A stretch of DNA of 64,000 nucleotides, taken from positions 1 to 64,000 of the forward strand of contig JAFQHV010000002.1 of assembly GCA_017397835.1 (NCBI GenBank). Reading direction: 5' to 3'. This document shows positions 42,333 through 50,310 of the stretch, in pieces (the stretch's first letter is position 1; each line of letters begins with the position of its first letter). Under the pieces are notes generated by a model. That model was not told the DNA's origin and did no database searches. It saw nothing but the letters and a program-made list of their open reading frames with translations. The translations under genes were made by a program, and so were the position numbers. This stretch comes from Oscillospiraceae bacterium. GTDB lineage: Bacteria; Bacillota; Clostridia; Oscillospirales; Oscillospiraceae.

Positions 42333-43916
42333 TCATCCCCCCAGCATATGGCACACACTCAAAAGATTGTAGAGCATCTGGGCCATCTCCGCCCGACTGA
42401 CATATTTGTTGGGTTGAATACCCCACGCGCTGTTATCCCAGATCCCGGAGCGGCAGCAGAACGCGACACTTGCTCTGGCCCAGGAGCTGACTGCGGGATA
42501 ATCGCCAAACAGAGAAAGGGTGTCCGAAATCTTTGCCTGTGTTAACCCGGTCTCCATCCCGCACAGCGCGGCTGCTTTTGTCACCATGACAGCAGCCTGT
42601 TGGCGGGTGATGGTGCCCTCCGGGTCAAATTTGCCCGCCCCGACGCCGCTGACAATGCCGTAGCGATGGGCCGTTCCCACAAAGCCGGCATACCACGCCG
42701 TTCGAGCAACATCCCGGAACGCGTTCCCGCTTATGGGTGTCAACCCCAACGTCCGAACGATCAGGGTGGTAAACTCTCCCCGGGTCAGGGCGGTATCGGG
42801 GTCAAACCGCCCGTTTCCCTTGCCTGCGGTGATGCCCCGCTGTGCCAGCGCCTCAATGGCGGTACGGCTTGGGTGCCCCGCAATATCCGAAAAGGTCCTG
42901 CCCGGATCCGTGCGCTTCGGGGCGAGAACGTCGGGATGCTTTCCGGGCAGACCACTCACGGACTCACCCGACACGCAAATGGTCACATCGTCCATGTGGT
43001 AGAGCGAAGCTCGCCCCTCCGTGGCCCGAACTGCAGCGGCAAGGGCATACAACCCCTGTTCTGAGGCCATCTGGTCATTTCCGCTCTGACCGTATGCGTG
43101 GATAAAGCTGCCATCGGAACGCCGGAAGGACAGCAGCCCATCCAACAGCGTGTTCCCGCTCCCGGTCAGAGGGGCATAGTTCGGCCCCAGTCCCAACTCA
43201 CACAAGGCGACCAGCACCTGGGCCGTACTTTCCAGCGTGTCGAAGCTTCCGTTTCGGTTCTGCTCACCGGACAGATAGTCCAGCGCCTTTTGAATGGCGG
43301 CGGCGGCCTTGGGCTGGCTTTGGTAACTGGCAAGTGCCTGCAACGCCATGCCCGTCAGGTCGGGGTCTGATGTGTCGGTCAGGCTCCAGCCACCATCAGG
43401 AAACTGCCGGGCGAGAATATAGTCCACATATCTCTGCCGCACCTGCCCCATCTCATAGTCCCCGCAATCCAGTGCCAGCAAGGCGTAAATGGGGCCGTTG
43501 ACTCCCTGCCAGACCACCTTATCGAAGTCCCCCAGAGGAGCCAAAAGATCATATCCCGCCACGTCCGTGGGATCGGCGCCAACGGCGGTCAGGGCAAGGA
43601 CAAGGCGGGAATACTCGGTGTATTTGCGCTGATGCAGCACTCCGCCGCTGTTTTTCACCGTCTGCTCTACCCGTTGATAATAGCCATCCCAGTAGTCCTG
43701 CGGAACGTTACAGCCGCTCCGGGCAAGGCCGATCACCGCCCACTCTCCGCCGACGGAACCGACCGCAGGCGCAGGGACCGCTGTCAGCATATAGTCGGCG
43801 CTGGTCTGAACCGCTTGGCCGATCCGTTCTGTTCCGGCGGCGGCAGGCAGCACAAGGCTCATCAGCAGTGTCGACAGGACAAGCAGGCCAACGCATCGTT
43901 GTCTGAGGCGATTCAT
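42333..43916 (-). CDS. SLH-anchored alpha/alpha-toroid protein (intrinsic-factor-like helical domain)
   Basis: A 527-residue secreted protein: signal peptide 1-28 (LLVLSTLLMSLVLPAAAG), an alpha/alpha toroid of the prenyltransferase/squalene-cyclase repeat type at about 35-310 (FPDGGWSLTDTSDPDLTGMA, EQNRNGSFDTLESTAQVLVA), and three SLH repeats at about 340-527 (FSDIAGHPSRTAIEALAQRG, FRDVARTAWYAGFVGTAHRY, PAVSSWARASVAFCCRSGIW). SLH repeats bind pyruvylated secondary wall polymers. The toroid matches the alpha domain of intrinsic factor, without its beta domain; the beta domain is encoded by the next gene. Start overlaps the preceding stop (ATGA). Confidence 0.85.
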   Translation of the reverse strand: MNRLRQRCVGLLVLSTLLMSLVLPAAAGTERIGQAVQTSADYMLTAVPAPAVGSVGGEWAVIGLARSGCNVPQDYWDGYYQRVEQTVKNSGGVLHQRKYTEYSRLVLALTAVGADPTDVAGYDLLAPLGDFDKVVWQGVNGPIYALLALDCGDYEMGQVRQRYVDYILARQFPDGGWSLTDTSDPDLTGMALQALASYQSQPKAAAAIQKALDYLSGEQNRNGSFDTLESTAQVLVALCELGLGPNYAPLTGSGNTLLDGLLSFRRSDGSFIHAYGQSGNDQMASEQGLYALAAAVRATEGRASLYHMDDVTICVSGESVSGLPGKHPDVLAPKRTDPGRTFSDIAGHPSRTAIEALAQRGITAGKGNGRFDPDTALTRGEFTTLIVRTLGLTPISGNAFRDVARTAWYAGFVGTAHRYGIVSGVGAGKFDPEGTITRQQAAVMVTKAAALCGMETGLTQAKISDTLSLFGDYPAVSSWARASVAFCCRSGIWDNSAWGIQPNKYVSRAEMAQMLYNLLSVCHMLGG

Positions 43917-44179
43917 TCAAGACCCCTTTCCCGTGTGCGCTCAACGACCTGCCTGCAGCCCCGCAGCACGTGGTCAAAACTCTCTTTTTGATGGGGGAGC
44001 AGGCAGCGGCTGCAGTCCTTGATGCCCTCCCCGGTATAGCAAAAGGTTCCGCCGCATTCTTTGCCCAAAGCGTAGAGCGGGCAGTAACAGAACAGGCAGT
44101 TAAAGTCGTTGGGGTCCGCTCCCGCGTGACAGGGGAAATAGGGGCAGGCCGTATTGGCAAAAAAACTACTGTTATCCAT
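43913..44179 (-). CDS. Cysteine-rich small domain protein
   Basis: An 88-residue cytoplasmic protein with ten cysteines: TACPYFPCHAG, NCLFCYCPLYALGKECGG, FCYTGEGIKDCSRC and LRGC. The spacing matches the cysteine-rich small domain family (PF04071-type), often found beside or fused to cobalamin biosynthesis proteins, function unknown. Here it lies inside the cobalamin-riboswitch operon, strengthening that association. It probably binds a metal or Fe-S cluster. The start at 44179 has AAGGAGG 6 bases before it; its stop overlaps the next start by 4 bases. Confidence 0.82.
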   Translation of the reverse strand: MDNSSFFANTACPYFPCHAGADPNDFNCLFCYCPLYALGKECGGTFCYTGEGIKDCSRCLLPHQKESFDHVLRGCRQVVERTRERGLE

Positions 44180-44217
44180 ATTATCCTCCTTGCTCCGTGG
44201 GGCGGACCCCTCCAAAC

Positions 44218-47028
44218 TTATTCCATGACCTTTTCCATAAAATGCATCAGGATCGCGGCCACTTCGGCACGGGTGGCTCTGCCGCCGGGGTCCAAAACGC
44301 CGCCGCCCTTGCCGGATATGAGGCCCTGCCCGCAGGCCCACTCCAGTGCTTCCCTGGCCCAGGGGCTGACCCGGTCGGAGTCCACAAAGACGGACAGCTC
44401 CGCGCTCTTGGACACATCATAACCCTTGACCTTGGCATACTGCCGCAGGATCACCGCCAACTGTTCCCGGGTAACGTCATCCTCCGGACCAAAGGTGCCG
44501 TTTCCGTAACCGGCAATGATGCCGACGGAAACCGCCCAGCTGATCGCGTTGGAATAGTACATTTCATGCTTCACGTCGGGGAAGGAATGATTTTTAAGGA
44601 AGTCCGGATTGCCGTCCAAATTGTGAAGGATGGTCATGATCATGCCGCGGCTGCCGGTGGTCTCCGGTTCGAACGTGGTCTCGCCGGTACCCACCATCAG
44701 CCCCTTTCCATAGACGAAGCGGATGGCATCCTTTGCCCAGTGTCCATCCACGTCAGCAAATGCAAACAAAGGCTCCTGAACCTCCGGCGTATCCGGCTTG
44801 GGCTCTTCCTTGTCTTCCTCCTTCCCGGAATCGGAGGGTTTCGTGCTTCCGCCCTCATCGGGAGTCGGATCCGCAGTATAGTCGGACACATAGTACCACA
44901 CCACTTCATCCCCGCTCTTCAGTGTGCGGTCATTCATACCCACGCCGGGGGCCGTACCGTTCACGGTGTATTTCCAGCCGGAGTTGGGGCCGGCATTGAA
45001 CTCCTCCCAGGTGGTACCGTCTTTGGTGATGGAGCTGATGTATCCCCCCTTGTCCACATAGCTGAATCCACTGCGGCTGTCCAGCACCTGACGGAACAGC
45101 TCGCCCACGTCAGCACCCTTATCCACGGTAACGCGGTGCCTGCTGATCCAGGTCGTCTGATGGGTCTTCAGCGTGAAATAGACTTTGATGGTGCCGGAAA
45201 CGGAGCCGCCTCCACCGGAACTGCTGCCTCCGCCGGGTTTGCCCCCCGCATAGGCAGGGGCGACCTCGTTGGTGCTGAAGTCGTAGACGTTGTATGCCTT
45301 TCCGGTCTGAGCGACCGCATTGGCCGCCACCAACGCCCGGAACGCCTGCTCGGTGGAATAGCTGTTGACCGCCGCGTTGTTGGTATAGCCGAATCCGCTG
45401 TGATCCGTCAAAGCGAACGCCAACAATCCATCCAAAGCGCTGGTTTCATTTTTGATGAATCTTGCATCGGTGTCCGGGTCGACGCCCAACGCAGACAAGG
45501 CAATAACCACCATGGCAGCCGTATTGGAGTCGGCTCCGGTGCCGTAGGCATCAAAGCTGCCATCCTCTTTCTGGGCGCGGGACAGGAAGGAGACGGCCTT
45601 GTCCACGGCAGCGGTCGCCGCATCCTCTTTTCCGTAATAGAACGCCAGCCCCGCGATCATGTTAGCCGTGGTCTGAATGCTGTCGCCCCATTCGCTCCAG
45701 CTTCCGTCTTCCGCCTGATTGCCCAGCACAGCGGAAAGGATGGACCGCTCCAGATCCTGCGTGCCGTAGTCGCCCTGATTCAGTGCCGCAAGGGTATAGG
45801 GGGCAACCCATGCGCTGGAACTGTGGCTTTCCATGCTTTTCAATCCGGCTGCTGCACTGACGGGGCTGCCACTGTTCTTGGGATAGAGCTTCTGCGGATC
45901 CGCACCAATGGCCTGCAGAGCAAGGATGGCTTTGGCGTAGTCTCCTTCTTCGGCTCCATCAGCGGTAACGGAGGCAATGGCGGAGTCAATATAGATCTGC
46001 TTGGCGGTGTCAGAGGTTTTGGACTGCCCTCCGGAAACCGTATCCTCATAGGCGGCCATATCCAAAACGACCCACTCGTCGGAATCGTCCGTATATCCCG
46101 CAGCAATGTTAGCCAGCAGCTCCTCCACGGAAACAGTGGAGGGGGCCGGGTCATCGTTTTCTTCCTCCTCCGCATCAATCGCCACAGCGTACAGAAATTC
46201 GGACTGCCAGTTTGCGTCATAGGGCGTCTGCACCCGGACGTAGGCGGTCAGGTCGGTGACGTTCGCCGTGGTCCGTCCGATGGTTCCGTCCCCGTAGTCA
46301 CCGCAGGCACCAAGATAATTGCCATTGGCATCGTATGTGTAGGCGATGCGTTCCTCTTCCCCAAAGTCCAGCGTTACCTCGCTGACCTGCGTGTCGGGAC
46401 GGATCACGTACAAATCAACGGCGCGCTCCTCGGTCCTGATGGGGTTCCAGTTGGCATCGTATTCCGTGACCACAGTATAGGTATAGGGCGTTTCGGACTT
46501 GGATACAGGCAGCCGTGTCTCTCCGAACAGGGCCGCAAAGGGTGCGTACGGCGCAGGGGAAGGCAGGTCGAATGCCACAGCGTACAGAAATTCGGACCGC
46601 CAGTTTGCATCATAGGGCGTCTGCACCCGGACGTAGGCAGTCAGGTCGGTGACGTTCGCCGTGGTCCGTCCGATGGTTCCGTCCCCGTAGTCACCGCAGG
46701 CGCCGAGATAATTGCCATTGGCATCGTATGTGTAGGCGATGCGTTCCTCTTCCCCAAAGTCCAGCGTTACCTCGCTGACCTCCGTATCCGGGCAGACCAC
46801 GTACAGATCAACGGCGCGCTCTTCGGTCTGGATGGGATTCCAGTTTTCATCGTACTCGGTCACAACGGTATAGCTGTAGTCAGTATCGGACTTGAGCACA
46901 GTCAGCATTTCTTCCCCGCCCTTGGCCGCGAAAGGAACGGGGGGTTCTTCCGCCGCAAAGGCCGCGGAAGGGAACAGTCCCAACAGCATGGTCAATACCA
47001 GCAGCCAGGAGCAAAGTCTCTTCTTCAT
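44218..47028 (-). CDS. SLH surface protein with toroid and DUF4430 domains (intrinsic-factor-like)
   Basis: A 936-residue secreted protein, first in the cobalamin-riboswitch operon. Signal peptide 1-26. Two near-identical 108-residue modules (131-residue period) span about 44-151 and 175-282. An alpha/alpha toroid lies at about 295-580 (EDGSFDAYGTGADSNTAAMV, TTANMIAGLAFY). After a Gly/Ser linker comes a DUF4430 beta domain at about 609-716 (AGPNSGWKYTVNGTAPGVGM, SGDEVVWYY). An acidic linker leads to three SLH repeats (FADVDGHWAKDAI, FPDVKHEMYYSNAISWAV, SPWAREALEWA). Toroid plus beta domain is the human intrinsic factor plan; SLH fixes it to the wall. B12 binding is inferred. AAGGAGG lies 6 bases before the ATG. 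Confidence 0.86.
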   Translation of the reverse strand: MKKRLCSWLLVLTMLLGLFPSAAFAAEEPPVPFAAKGGEEMLTVLKSDTDYSYTVVTEYDENWNPIQTEERAVDLYVVCPDTEVSEVTLDFGEEERIAYTYDANGNYLGACGDYGDGTIGRTTANVTDLTAYVRVQTPYDANWRSEFLYAVAFDLPSPAPYAPFAALFGETRLPVSKSETPYTYTVVTEYDANWNPIRTEERAVDLYVIRPDTQVSEVTLDFGEEERIAYTYDANGNYLGACGDYGDGTIGRTTANVTDLTAYVRVQTPYDANWQSEFLYAVAIDAEEEENDDPAPSTVSVEELLANIAAGYTDDSDEWVVLDMAAYEDTVSGGQSKTSDTAKQIYIDSAIASVTADGAEEGDYAKAILALQAIGADPQKLYPKNSGSPVSAAAGLKSMESHSSSAWVAPYTLAALNQGDYGTQDLERSILSAVLGNQAEDGSWSEWGDSIQTTANMIAGLAFYYGKEDAATAAVDKAVSFLSRAQKEDGSFDAYGTGADSNTAAMVVIALSALGVDPDTDARFIKNETSALDGLLAFALTDHSGFGYTNNAAVNSYSTEQAFRALVAANAVAQTGKAYNVYDFSTNEVAPAYAGGKPGGGSSSGGGGSVSGTIKVYFTLKTHQTTWISRHRVTVDKGADVGELFRQVLDSRSGFSYVDKGGYISSITKDGTTWEEFNAGPNSGWKYTVNGTAPGVGMNDRTLKSGDEVVWYYVSDYTADPTPDEGGSTKPSDSGKEEDKEEPKPDTPEVQEPLFAFADVDGHWAKDAIRFVYGKGLMVGTGETTFEPETTGSRGMIMTILHNLDGNPDFLKNHSFPDVKHEMYYSNAISWAVSVGIIAGYGNGTFGPEDDVTREQLAVILRQYAKVKGYDVSKSAELSVFVDSDRVSPWAREALEWACGQGLISGKGGGVLDPGGRATRAEVAAILMHFMEKVME
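46181..46505 (-). repeat. Near-identical module repeat, copy 2
   Basis: Encodes residues about 175-282 of the SLH/toroid/DUF4430 protein. It is nearly identical at DNA level to 46574-46898, with an exact 393-base offset, pointing to a recent tandem duplication. The module has no family I recognise; it is rich in Tyr, Asp and Thr (YTVVTEYDANWNP, TAYVRVQTPYDANW). Confidence 0.88.
46574..46898 (-). repeat. Near-identical module repeat, copy 1
   Basis: Encodes residues about 44-151 of the same protein; see the copy at 46181-46505. Differences are concentrated at the copy ends. Confidence 0.88.
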
Positions 47029-47102
47029 AAAAAGCCTCCTTAAAAGAATGAATATATAAACGCCAACGTGTGGCGCGAAGCGGGAACGACCGGCTTTCAA
47101 AC

Positions 47103-47136
47103 GAAAAAGCGGATGCAAAAATGCATCCGCTTTTGT
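47103..47136 (-). terminator. Leader terminator, riboswitch expression platform
   Basis: On the minus strand AAAAGCGGATGCA and TGCATCCGCTTTT form a perfect hairpin followed by TTCGTTT. It lies about 80 bases after the B12 box and about 75 bases before the first ATG, where a regulated terminator is expected. Confidence 0.8.
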
Positions 47137-47148
47137 CATGGACAAAAC

Positions 47149-47176
47149 AAGCGGCAGTATCAAGATACCGCCGCTT
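47149..47176 (-). promoter_or_regulatory. Second leader hairpin between B12 box and terminator
   Basis: AAGCGGCGGTATC and GATACTGCCGCTT pair with one mismatch. It shares AAGCGG with the terminator stem, so it may compete with it during switching; this is inferred. Confidence 0.5.
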
Positions 47177-47214
47177 TACAGGCACGAAAACACCCCCCCG
47201 GGTCGAGAGTGTGA

Positions 47215-47422
47215 TCCTTTGTAGGTCTTCTGACTCGTATGTTCAGACAGTGTTTCTGTCAGCGCGCGCACTTCGCCTTCCCAGCCGGGCCTTTCCCGAC
47301 CAGTGACCTGCTTTCGCAGAAAAAGCTGCGCTCCATACTTACAGCACGAATTGAGAGCACGGTTGCTCCCCGGTCGTGTTCAGGGTTCTAACCTGATTCC
47401 CTTGTTCAGCGAACAAGAATAC
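47215..47422 (-). ncRNA. Cobalamin (B12) riboswitch
   Basis: Read on the minus strand, the region holds the cobalamin aptamer landmarks in order: AAGGGAATCAGGTTAGAACC, CCTGAACACGACCGG, GTGCTGTAAG, GCAGGTCACTGG, GGGAAGGC, and the B12 box GAGTCAGAAGACCTACAAA near 47218-47238. It lies in the roughly 470-base leader of the SLH/toroid/DUF4430 protein and controls the six-gene operon down to 38598. With B12 bound the terminator at 47103-47136 is expected to form and switch the operon off. Confidence 0.93.
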
Positions 47423-47505
47423 GTGTCCCACCAAAAAGCGGGGTCGCGTATTTGCCACAAAAGCCGGAGCAATATTTATTTTTCAGGGGATGTTCCCCAC
47501 CGCAG

Positions 47506-47534
47506 AGTTTATCACTTTGTTCCGCCTGTGTCAA
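47506..47534 (-). promoter_or_regulatory. Sigma-A promoter of the B12-uptake operon
   Basis: Minus strand: TTGACA, 17-base spacer, TAAACT, placing the start of transcription about 80 bases before the riboswitch. The stretch 47029-47636 has no gene: it holds this promoter, the riboswitch and its terminator. A small GGGCAG/CTGCCC hairpin (47537-47561) near the upstream pilT end may be a weak terminator. Confidence 0.8.
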
Positions 47535-47636
47535 TTGGGCAGATCCTTTATTCTGCCCGATGCCGCACACAGCGCCTGCCGCCGGTCCCGCGCTTCATTC
47601 CCGCATTCCCCTTTCAGGCTCTGTTTCCACTCATTC

Positions 47637-48695
47637 TCAGCCCAAACGCCGCAGCATTTGTTCGGGGTTGTCCGCATATTCCAGCGCTGTCTGCCGTGTG
47701 ATTCGGCCGCTGCGGTACAGATTCAGAATGGACTGATCCATGCTGAGCATTCCCTCTTCCGCACCGGTGGCAATGGCCCCGGCGATCTGATGATTTTTGC
47801 AGTCCCGGATCATGCTGCGTATGGCGCTTGTCATATGCATGATCTCGAAGGCGGACACTCTTTCTCCGTTCACACCGGGCAGCAGCTGCTGGGATACGAT
47901 GGTATGCAGCACCGCGCTGAGCTGGATACGAATCTGCCCCTGCTGATCGGCAGGAAAGGCATCGATCACGCGGTCGATGGTATTTACCGCACCTTTGGTG
48001 TGCAGGGTAGCCAACAGCAGATGGCCGGTCTCCGCCGCCGTCATGGCGGTGCGGATGGTTTCCAGATCTCGCATCTCCCCCAGCTGGATCACATCGGGAG
48101 CCTGTCTCAAACAGGCCCGCAGGGCAGACAGGTAGTCCTGCGTGTCCACCGCGATCTCCCGCTGGCTGACGATGCTTTTCTGATTGCGGTGAAGAAATTC
48201 GATCGGATCCTCCAGCGTAATGATGTGACAGGCGCGTTGACGGTTGATCCGGTCAATGAGGCAGGCCAGCGTGGTGGACTTGCCGCAGCCCGCCGTGCCG
48301 GTAACCAGCACCATGCCGCTGGACAGGTCTGCCAGCGACATGACCCCCTCCGGGATTCCCAACTGCTTCCAGTCCGGGATGGAAAAGGCCACCACACGGA
48401 TCACCGCCGCGCAGGAACCACGCTGGCGGTAAGTATTCACACGAAAGCGCGCCAGCTTTGCCACAGAGAAGGAAAAATCATCGTCCCCGGTGCGCACAAA
48501 CTCGTCCATCTCCCGCCCGGCCATAGCGTAGATCTCCCGAATCAGCGCCTCGCCCTGGGCGGGCATGATTTTCTCCTCTCCAATGGAAACCAGCTGTCCG
48601 TCCAGCTTGATGCTTACCGCCCCACCGGGGACGATAAACAGGTCGGACGCGCCCTCCTGCACCGCCCGGGTCAGATAGTCCATCAATCCGGCCAC
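47637..48695 (-). CDS. pilT: Type IV pilus retraction-type ATPase PilT
   Basis: A 352-residue hexameric secretion ATPase: N-terminal PAS-like domain (GASDLFIVPGGAVSIKLDGQ), Walker A GTAGCGKST, the Asp box ITLEDPIEF, Walker B VIQLGEMRDLETI and the His box LATLHTKGAVNTIDR. The GEMRD variant and EEGMLSMDQSI near the C terminus fit PilT. PilT depolymerises pili; no PilB extension ATPase is in this operon. The GTG start has AGGAGG at 8 bases. It is the last gene of the pilus-like operon. Confidence 0.92.
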   Translation of the reverse strand: MAGLMDYLTRAVQEGASDLFIVPGGAVSIKLDGQLVSIGEEKIMPAQGEALIREIYAMAGREMDEFVRTGDDDFSFSVAKLARFRVNTYRQRGSCAAVIRVVAFSIPDWKQLGIPEGVMSLADLSSGMVLVTGTAGCGKSTTLACLIDRINRQRACHIITLEDPIEFLHRNQKSIVSQREIAVDTQDYLSALRACLRQAPDVIQLGEMRDLETIRTAMTAAETGHLLLATLHTKGAVNTIDRVIDAFPADQQGQIRIQLSAVLHTIVSQQLLPGVNGERVSAFEIMHMTSAIRSMIRDCKNHQIAGAIATGAEEGMLSMDQSILNLYRSGRITRQTALEYADNPEQMLRRLG

Positions 48696-48698
48696 CGA

Positions 48699-49106
48699 TT
48701 ATCCCTCCTTTTCCCCGTCCCAGACGGGCATTTTGTCATCATTTTGCCACAGATCAGCGCTCTGCGCCTGCCAGCGCAGCACGGTATACTCTGTCCCCGT
48801 CACCGCCACTTCCACACACAGCCGCTGTGTCTGTGAGATGGGGCAGGAGAAGCGGTACACACCGTTGTCCTCCTCCACTGCGTCAGGGATCTCTCCGGCT
48901 CGGATCTCTGCCAGAATCCCATGGGCCGCGCTGTCAGCCTCGTAATAATCGGCCACTGCCTGTCGAACGCTCTCGCCCACCCGTCCGTTGGCCTGTACCG
49001 TGGCTACCGACAGCAGAGTAAACACGGTCAGACACAGCACCGCAAAGATGGTCAGCAGGGAGCTTACCCCCACCAGAGGAATGCCCACAGTCCTTTTATC
49101 CCTCAT
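48699..49106 (-). CDS. Membrane-anchored pilus-operon protein, 135 aa (DUF4860-like)
   Basis: A 135-residue protein with one N-terminal transmembrane helix (VSSLLTIFAVLCLTVFTLLS) and a roughly 100-residue extracytoplasmic beta-rich part (NGVYRFSCPISQTQRLCVEV). It resembles the DUF4860-type proteins of clostridial pilus operons. There is no classical prepilin cleavage site, so it is either an uncleaved minor component or an assembly factor. It overlaps the preceding gene by 11 bases. Confidence 0.72.
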   Translation of the reverse strand: MRDKRTVGIPLVGVSSLLTIFAVLCLTVFTLLSVATVQANGRVGESVRQAVADYYEADSAAHGILAEIRAGEIPDAVEEDNGVYRFSCPISQTQRLCVEVAVTGTEYTVLRWQAQSADLWQNDDKMPVWDGEKEG

Positions 49107-49515
49107 CCGCCGTCACCTCCTGCCAGCTTACCGTCAGTTCGGCCAGCAGTTCATCATCACCGGTAACCGTGATCCGAGCGCTGCTCATCAATGGCGGCGT
49201 GGGCCGGAATCTGACAGACAGGATAAACGCTCCCGCTCCGTCGGTCTGCTCCCACTGCTCATTGTAATGGATGGCCCAGCGCTGCTCGTCCGCCCGGCCG
49301 CCCATGATCTCAGCCGCCGCGGCCAGATCTCCGCCATTGTTCTGAAGAATGGCCGCCGCGCTTTGGACCTCTGCCATGGCAAGGTCGCAGTTGCGGTTGT
49401 GTTTTGAGGTGCTGTCCGCCCAGGCAAGACCCCGCAGGCAGACCGCCGCCGCCAACGCAAAAATCAGCAGCATAATGACTTGCTCTATTGCACTAAGGGG
49501 TGCCTTGCTCCTCAT
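49096..49515 (-). CDS. Membrane-anchored pilus-operon protein, 139 aa
   Basis: A 139-residue protein starting MRSKAPLSAIEQVIMLLIFA, a single N-terminal helix with a glutamate near its start, which recalls the +5 Glu of type IV pilins but without the Gly cleavage site. The rest is an extracytoplasmic domain with NNGGDLAAAAEIMGGRADEQ and a beta-rich end. It may be a divergent pseudopilin. The ATG at 49515 overlaps the preceding stop (TCATGA on the plus strand reading). Confidence 0.65.
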   Translation of the reverse strand: MRSKAPLSAIEQVIMLLIFALAAAVCLRGLAWADSTSKHNRNCDLAMAEVQSAAAILQNNGGDLAAAAEIMGGRADEQRWAIHYNEQWEQTDGAGAFILSVRFRPTPPLMSSARITVTGDDELLAELTVSWQEVTADEG

Positions 49516-49997
49516 GACTGCGCCCCCTTTCCCGGTTCCGGACACAAAATCAGCATATGCTCTTCCTGCTCCTGCACCAGCTTCACGTACAACAAGCCGT
49601 CCCGCTGTTCCAATTCTAGGCTCTGCGCCTTCAGCAACCGTTCCCCGTCCCGGGGTTCAAATTCCGCCCGGGCAGCACAAAACAGTTCCATCAGCCAGCC
49701 GTCATAGCAGTAGACCCGGGTCACGTAGTCCGCCCCGTCCACCTGTTCGGTGACAGCCAGAGCAACCACGCCGCCAAAGTCCCCCACCTGCACCGCACCT
49801 GGCGCAGGGGCCTGACGCACCTTGGAGGCCACATACTGCAGTCCCGTCCGGCTGTTATAGGCGCAGTCATCCCTCCGGGTCAGGCGGCTGTACACCCCCG
49901 CCCCGGCAAGCAGAACGCCCAAAACGCTGACCGCGAAGAGGCTCAGCAGCAAAAATGCCGCCAGCGTTGGGATGGCTTGTCGTCTTTTTTCTTTCAT
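49512..49997 (-). CDS. DUF4860-type pilus-operon protein, 161 aa
   Basis: A 161-residue protein with one N-terminal helix (IPTLAAFLLLSLFAVSVLGV) and an extracytoplasmic domain (RDDCAYNSRTGLQYVASKVR, YCYDGWLMELFCAARAEFEP). The motif run AYNSRTGLQYVASKVRQ is, from memory, characteristic of DUF4860, a family found in clostridial type IV pilus loci. Function unknown. It overlaps both neighbours by 4 bases. Confidence 0.72.
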   Translation of the reverse strand: MKEKRRQAIPTLAAFLLLSLFAVSVLGVLLAGAGVYSRLTRRDDCAYNSRTGLQYVASKVRQAPAPGAVQVGDFGGVVALAVTEQVDGADYVTRVYCYDGWLMELFCAARAEFEPRDGERLLKAQSLELEQRDGLLYVKLVQEQEEHMLILCPEPGKGAQS

Positions 49998-50305
49998 GTT
50001 TCCTTTACCAATACCGTAATATCGGGCATCAAATTGCTTGCGAAGGCTTCATAGAACACGGCATAGTTCTCCCGATCGATCCGGATCCCGCTTTGGGCTG
50101 CCAGTTCATCCAGCGTGGCGGGGTATTCTCCCCGGCTGGCATAGCTGGCTGCCGCCGCCCGGCGCAGGCTCTGCTCCAGCTGCAGGCGTCCCTGTTCCCG
50201 CTGCCCCGCGTCCAGTTCATTGACCGCCGTGAAAAACCACAGCAGTACGGTCAGGACAGCGACGGGGAGCAGCACGGCAAAACGGTTTCTTCTTGCGTTT
50301 CTCAT
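49994..50305 (-). CDS. Small membrane-anchored pilus-operon protein, 103 aa
   Basis: A 103-residue protein with one N-terminal helix (RFAVLLPVAVLTVLLWFFTA) followed by a helical segment (GRLQLEQSLRRAAAASYASR) and GEYPATLDELAAQSGIRID. The last pattern (GxYPxTLxEL) is common in pseudopilins and in T2SS/T4P minor subunits. No Gly/Glu cleavage site is visible. It follows pilC by 5 bases. ATG at 50305 is preferred for its GGTGAGG site. Confidence 0.68.
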   Translation of the reverse strand: MRNARRNRFAVLLPVAVLTVLLWFFTAVNELDAGQREQGRLQLEQSLRRAAAASYASRGEYPATLDELAAQSGIRIDRENYAVFYEAFASNLMPDITVLVKET

Positions 50306-50310
50306 GGCCC

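Noticed and set aside
44197..47043. Plus-strand open frame of 948 codons opposite the B12 surface protein
   Set aside because: Antisense shadow: biased composition, no domains, and it mirrors the repeats of the real minus-strand gene.
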